The position numbers and the translations under genes are program-made. Under the pieces are notes generated by a model. The model was not told the DNA's origin. It made no database searches and saw only the letters and a program-made list of their open reading frames with translations. A DNA stretch of 8,841 nucleotides from an uncultured Blautia sp. (lineage in GTDB: Bacteria; Bacillota; Clostridia; Lachnospirales; Lachnospiraceae), in contig NZ_CAKRNY010000084.1 in assembly GCF_934371575.1 (NCBI RefSeq), positions 1 through 8,841 on the forward strand, read 5' to 3'. The first letter of the stretch is position 1, and every line of letters starts with the position of its first letter. Below are positions 7,016 to 8,841 of the stretch, one piece after another.

Positions 7016-7357
7016 TTGAACATTCAGATTTTCGGAACAAAAAAATGCAATGATACAAAGAAGGCAGAACGCTTCTTCAAAGAGCGTGGAATCAAATATC
7101 AGTTCATTGATATGAAGGAAAAAGGAATGAGCAAGGGTGAATTCAACTCCGTGGCCCAGGCAAATGGTGGAATGGAAAATATGATCAACTGGGAGGGCAA
7201 AGACAAGGATCTGCTTGCCATCATCAAATATATCGCAGATGAGGATAAACTTGAGAAAGTACTCGAGAATCCACAGGTGATCAAAACACCGGTAGTCCGA
7301 AATGGAAAACAGTCCACACTGGGATATCAGCCAGATATATGGAAAGGATGGAAGTAG
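7016..7357 (+). CDS. ArsC/Spx-family thioredoxin-fold protein, TTG start
   Basis: The 113-residue protein belongs to the arsenate reductase-like (ArsC/YffB/Spx) branch of the thioredoxin fold. It begins with the strand MNIQIFG and has a single redox Cys at position 11 in KKCNDTKKA. It therefore lacks the CxxC of classical Spx regulators and fits the monothiol ArsC/YffB type. The cis-Pro segment is seen as IKTPVVRNGK (89-98), with R95 in the position of a conserved anion-binding Arg. True arsenate reductase activity is not implied; many members have unknown thiol substrates, and no other arsenic gene is nearby. The start is TTG 7016, read as Met, with AAAGGAG at 7002-7008, 7 bases upstream. 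One base separates it from the DUF4186 stop and three bases separate it from the EF-hand gene, so it is part of an operon. Confidence 0.87.
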   Translation: MNIQIFGTKKCNDTKKAERFFKERGIKYQFIDMKEKGMSKGEFNSVAQANGGMENMINWEGKDKDLLAIIKYIADEDKLEKVLENPQVIKTPVVRNGKQSTLGYQPDIWKGWK

Positions 7358-7360
7358 AAA

Positions 7361-7528
7361 ATGAACGGAATGGATAAGATGTTTGACTTCAACAAAAATG
7401 GTAAATTAGATAACTGGGAGCGAGCAGCAAAGTTCCAGTTTTTGGAAAAAATGTGGGAAGAAGAGAAACGCAAATCTGCTCCAGTGAAAGAGGAAAATAA
7501 GCGGAATACAGGAGAAAGTAAATGGTAA
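7361..7528 (+). CDS. Small EF-hand-like protein (55 residues)
   Basis: This short gene begins at ATG 7361, three bases after the previous stop, with AAGGATGGAAG upstream as ribosome binding site. The predicted protein (MNGMDKMFDF at its start, ending GESKW) contains a 12-residue stretch D9 to E20 reading DFNKNGKLDNWE. This matches the canonical EF-hand calcium loop exactly: acidic or Asn ligands at loop positions 1, 3, 5 and 9, Gly at 6, Leu at 8 and Glu at 12. A helix (ERAAKFQFLEKMWEEEKRK) follows, as in an EF-hand exiting helix, and then a charged tail. There is no signal peptide, so it should be cytosolic. Codon use and spacing fit its neighbours, and its stop overlaps the deformylase start by 7 bases, indicating translational coupling. 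Its function is unknown. Confidence 0.75.
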   Translation: MNGMDKMFDFNKNGKLDNWERAAKFQFLEKMWEEEKRKSAPVKEENKRNTGESKW

Positions 7529-8010
7529 AACAAATTATAAGAGACGTTTTCTTTTTAGGTCAGCCATCTGAAACGGCCACGAAGGCAGATATCCAGGTTG
7601 GAAAAGATTTGCAGGACACTTTGCAGGCAAACCGGGAACGGTGCGTTGGTATGGCTGCGAATATACGCGGTAGCAACGAGCCAAGCAGCCATGCTTGCAT
7701 GGATATTTGGCGACTGCCGCGACTGAGTGCGTAGCACGAAGTGATTGGTGTAAAGAAGAACATCATCATTGTGAATATGGGATTTATAGATGTTGTGATG
7801 TTTAATCCCGTGATTATTTCCAAGAGTGATATGTATGAGACAGAAGAAGGCTGTCTGTCTTTAGATGGTGTTCGCAAGACAACCAGATACCAGGAAATTG
7901 AAGTAGAATATTATGACTTCAACTGGAAAAAACAGCGCCAGAAACTGTCTGGATGGACAGCACAGATCTGCCAGCATGAAATAGATCATTTATCAGGTAA
8001 GATTATATAA
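7522..8010 (+). pseudogene. def: Peptide deformylase interrupted by a 78-bp insert with an in-frame TAG
   Basis: Peptide deformylase removes the formyl group from new N-terminal methionines using a metal held by a Cys and two His. Here the gene is split. The 5' part (7522-7664) reads MVKQIIRDVFFLGQ and ends at motif I as CVGMAAN. The 3' part (from 7743) resumes with IGVKKNIIIVN, then motif II EGCLS and motif III QHEIDH, so all metal ligands are intact. Between them lie 78 foreign bases with a TAG at 7732-7734. Both parts are in the same frame, and deleting 7665-7742 gives AAT ATG ATT and a continuous 136-residue protein typical of clostridial second-copy deformylases. That subfamily has Asn where classical motif I has Gln. 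AGGAG (7510-7514) precedes the start. A GTG at 7741 could restart translation after the TAG but has no ribosome binding site. Loss of function is likely. Confidence 0.85.
7665..7742. mobile_element. 78-bp two-hairpin insertion element (REP/MITE-like)
   Basis: This is the segment interrupting the deformylase gene. Plus strand, hairpin 1 (7666-7721): CGCGGTAG (7666-7673) pairs with CTGCCGCG (7714-7721) with one G-U. On the 5' side only, CAAC (7674-7677) bulges out. GA (7678-7679) faces GA (7712-7713). GCCAA (7680-7684) pairs with TTGGC (7707-7711). After a 4x4 internal loop, CCATG (7689-7693) and CATGG (7698-7702) close a CTTG tetraloop. Hairpin 2 (7722-7742) follows without a linker: ACT/AGT, then GA facing GA, then GTGC/GCAC with a GTA loop. 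The second hairpin ends exactly at the deduced insertion border. It is more GC-rich than its surroundings and encodes no protein. No target duplication or terminal inverted repeat is evident. The borders are inferred from restoring the reading frame. Confidence 0.75.
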
Positions 8011-8069
8011 TATGTGAAGAAGATCATGATTCCAGAAATCAAATGGATACATTGCAAGGAGATATCGGA

Positions 8070-8300
8070 ATGCATTCTACAATCGATTATTACAACCTCA
8101 ATGCAAAAAACTTCATAGAAAGCACGCAGAATGTGGACATGCATCTGGCTCAGGGCAGATTTCTCCGATTGTTAGATGAAAACGCAGCAATTCTTGACTT
8201 CGGCTGTGGTTCTGGTCGTGATACAAAGTATTTCCTTGAGAAAGGATATCATGTAACGGCAACGGATGGATCCGCAGAAGAATATGCAGCCGGTGTATGA
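8070..8300 (+). pseudogene. Truncated class I SAM-dependent methyltransferase
   Basis: The frame opens at ATG 8070 behind AAGGAGA (8056-8062, 7 bases away), which is preferred over ATG 8043, where no ribosome binding site is seen. The product begins MHSTIDYYNLNAKNFIES and carries SAM-binding motif I ILDFGCGSGRDTKYFLEKGY with the following acidic strand end VTATDGSAE. It then stops after about 76 residues at TGA 8298-8300. Intact relatives of this type run to roughly 200 residues, so about two thirds of the domain is missing, including the later strands needed for substrate binding. The family-like sequence ends at about 8279, and downstream bases in other frames do not continue the methyltransferase, so an internal deletion rather than a single stop mutation is the likely cause. 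A functional product is improbable. Confidence 0.75.
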
Positions 8301-8380
8301 TTCGGCAAGACGGCAAGGATATGAGATTTGGAATTACAGTAGTCAGAGTTAATACGGTTTTAGAAAAAATAAATAAATGA
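8300..8380 (+). pseudogene. Short coding-like remnant, no recognised family
   Basis: In a frame different from the truncated methyltransferase, bases 8300-8380 read IRQDGKDMRFGITVVRVN followed by TVLEKINK and a TGA, which looks like the C-terminal end of a lost protein: a beta-like hydrophobic stretch followed by an amphipathic tail. An ATG at 8321 lies in this frame but the AAGGA before it is only 2 bases away, so independent translation is doubtful. It ends 12 bp before the flavoprotein start, as the last residues of an upstream operon gene would. It may be one side of a deletion junction. I could not assign a family. Confidence 0.35.
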
Positions 8381-8392
8381 AGGGGAATTATT

Positions 8393-8841
8393 ATGGCTAA
8401 AGTATTGATTATAAATGGTAGTCCACGAGTAAATGGGAATACATCCATTGCAGTTAGAGAAATGGAGAATGTATTTCAGGAAAACGGAGTCGAAGTAAAA
8501 ACAGTTCAGATCGGAAATAAAGATATCAGAGGCTGCATAGCATGTGGTCGGTGTTATGAAACAGGCAAGTGTGCGTTTGATGATGTGGTGAATGAACTTG
8601 CAGGAGAATTTGAAAAAGCAGATGGATTAGTTGTTGCCAGCCCGGTATATTATGCATCGGCGAACGCAACTCTGATTGCCTGCCTTGATCGTCTGTTTTA
8701 CAGCACACATTTTGACAAGTGTATGAAGGTTGGCGCAAGTGTAGTATGTGCAAGACGTGGTGGATGTTCAGCAACTTTTGATGAGTTAAATAAGTACTTT
8801 ACAATCAGCAATATGCCAATTGCTTCCAGTCAGTATTGGAA
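8393..8841 (+). CDS. Iron-sulfur flavoprotein / NADPH-dependent FMN reductase-like (3' end outside window)
   Basis: A flavodoxin-fold protein open from ATG 8393 to the window end; 149 residues are visible and the gene continues beyond. The FMN phosphate loop reads GSPRVNGNTS (residues 9-18), and a second flavin-contacting segment is SPVYYAS (83-89). Between them is a cysteine motif C48-x2-C51-x2-C54-x5-C60 (GCIACGRCYETGKC), the compact cysteine cluster of archaeal and clostridial iron-sulfur flavoproteins that holds a 4Fe-4S centre. This suggests an oxygen-sensitive electron-transfer or quinone/nitro-type reductase in the cytosol; the physiological partner is unknown. GAAGGGGA (8379-8386) provides the ribosome binding site. 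The upstream sequence is a decayed region, so the gene's original operon partners may be lost. Confidence 0.88.
   Translation, partial: MAKVLIINGSPRVNGNTSIAVREMENVFQENGVEVKTVQIGNKDIRGCIACGRCYETGKCAFDDVVNELAGEFEKADGLVVASPVYYASANATLIACLDRLFYSTHFDKCMKVGASVVCARRGGCSATFDELNKYFTISNMPIASSQYW

Noticed and set aside
7665..7742. The insert as a tRNA, or as a signal for special decoding of TAG as an amino acid
   Set aside because: No acceptor stem, anticodon arm or CCA end can be drawn. The extra codons are absent from the normal deformylase, so an insertion explains the TAG better than pyrrolysine-type decoding.

Overview
The window looks like chromosomal DNA of a low-GC, gut-type Firmicute, most likely a Lachnospiraceae member. 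This is inferred from the AT-rich intergenic regions, strong AGGAGG-type ribosome binding sites, sigma-A-like promoters, occasional GTG and TTG starts, and protein families typical of Blautia/Dorea/Ruminococcus relatives. No rRNA, tRNA, CRISPR array, phage gene or transposase gene was seen, and no stretch over 300 bases lacks a gene.

Left part (1-4051): the 3' bulk of a MATE efflux pump enters from the left edge. It is followed by a small HD-domain phosphohydrolase. A long perfect hairpin separates that gene from a convergent sodium/alanine-type symporter (AGCS family) on the minus strand. The symporter has a near-consensus promoter, two imperfect 18-bp direct repeats around that promoter, and an intrinsic-terminator-like hairpin between promoter and ribosome binding site, which suggests regulation or early termination. 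A GNAT acetyltransferase is divergently transcribed from the same intergenic region.

Middle part (4103-6566): a same-strand run of a class I SAM-dependent methyltransferase, a cysteine-rich U32-peptidase-like protein (11 bp apart, probably co-expressed), and a D-2-hydroxyacid dehydrogenase.

Right part (6637-8841): a very tight cluster of a DUF4186 protein (GTG start), an ArsC/Spx-like thioredoxin-fold protein (TTG start), a 55-residue protein with a textbook EF-hand loop, and a peptide deformylase gene. The deformylase is split by a 78-bp insert that folds into two abutting hairpins with tandem G-A pairs and carries an in-frame TAG. Removing exactly 78 bp restores a normal 136-residue deformylase. 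Next come a methyltransferase cut off after its SAM-binding motif, a short coding-like remnant with no recognisable family, and the 5' part of an iron-sulfur flavoprotein-type reductase that runs off the window. The stretch from 7500 to 8380 therefore shows gene decay. The 78-bp element is the most notable object in the window.
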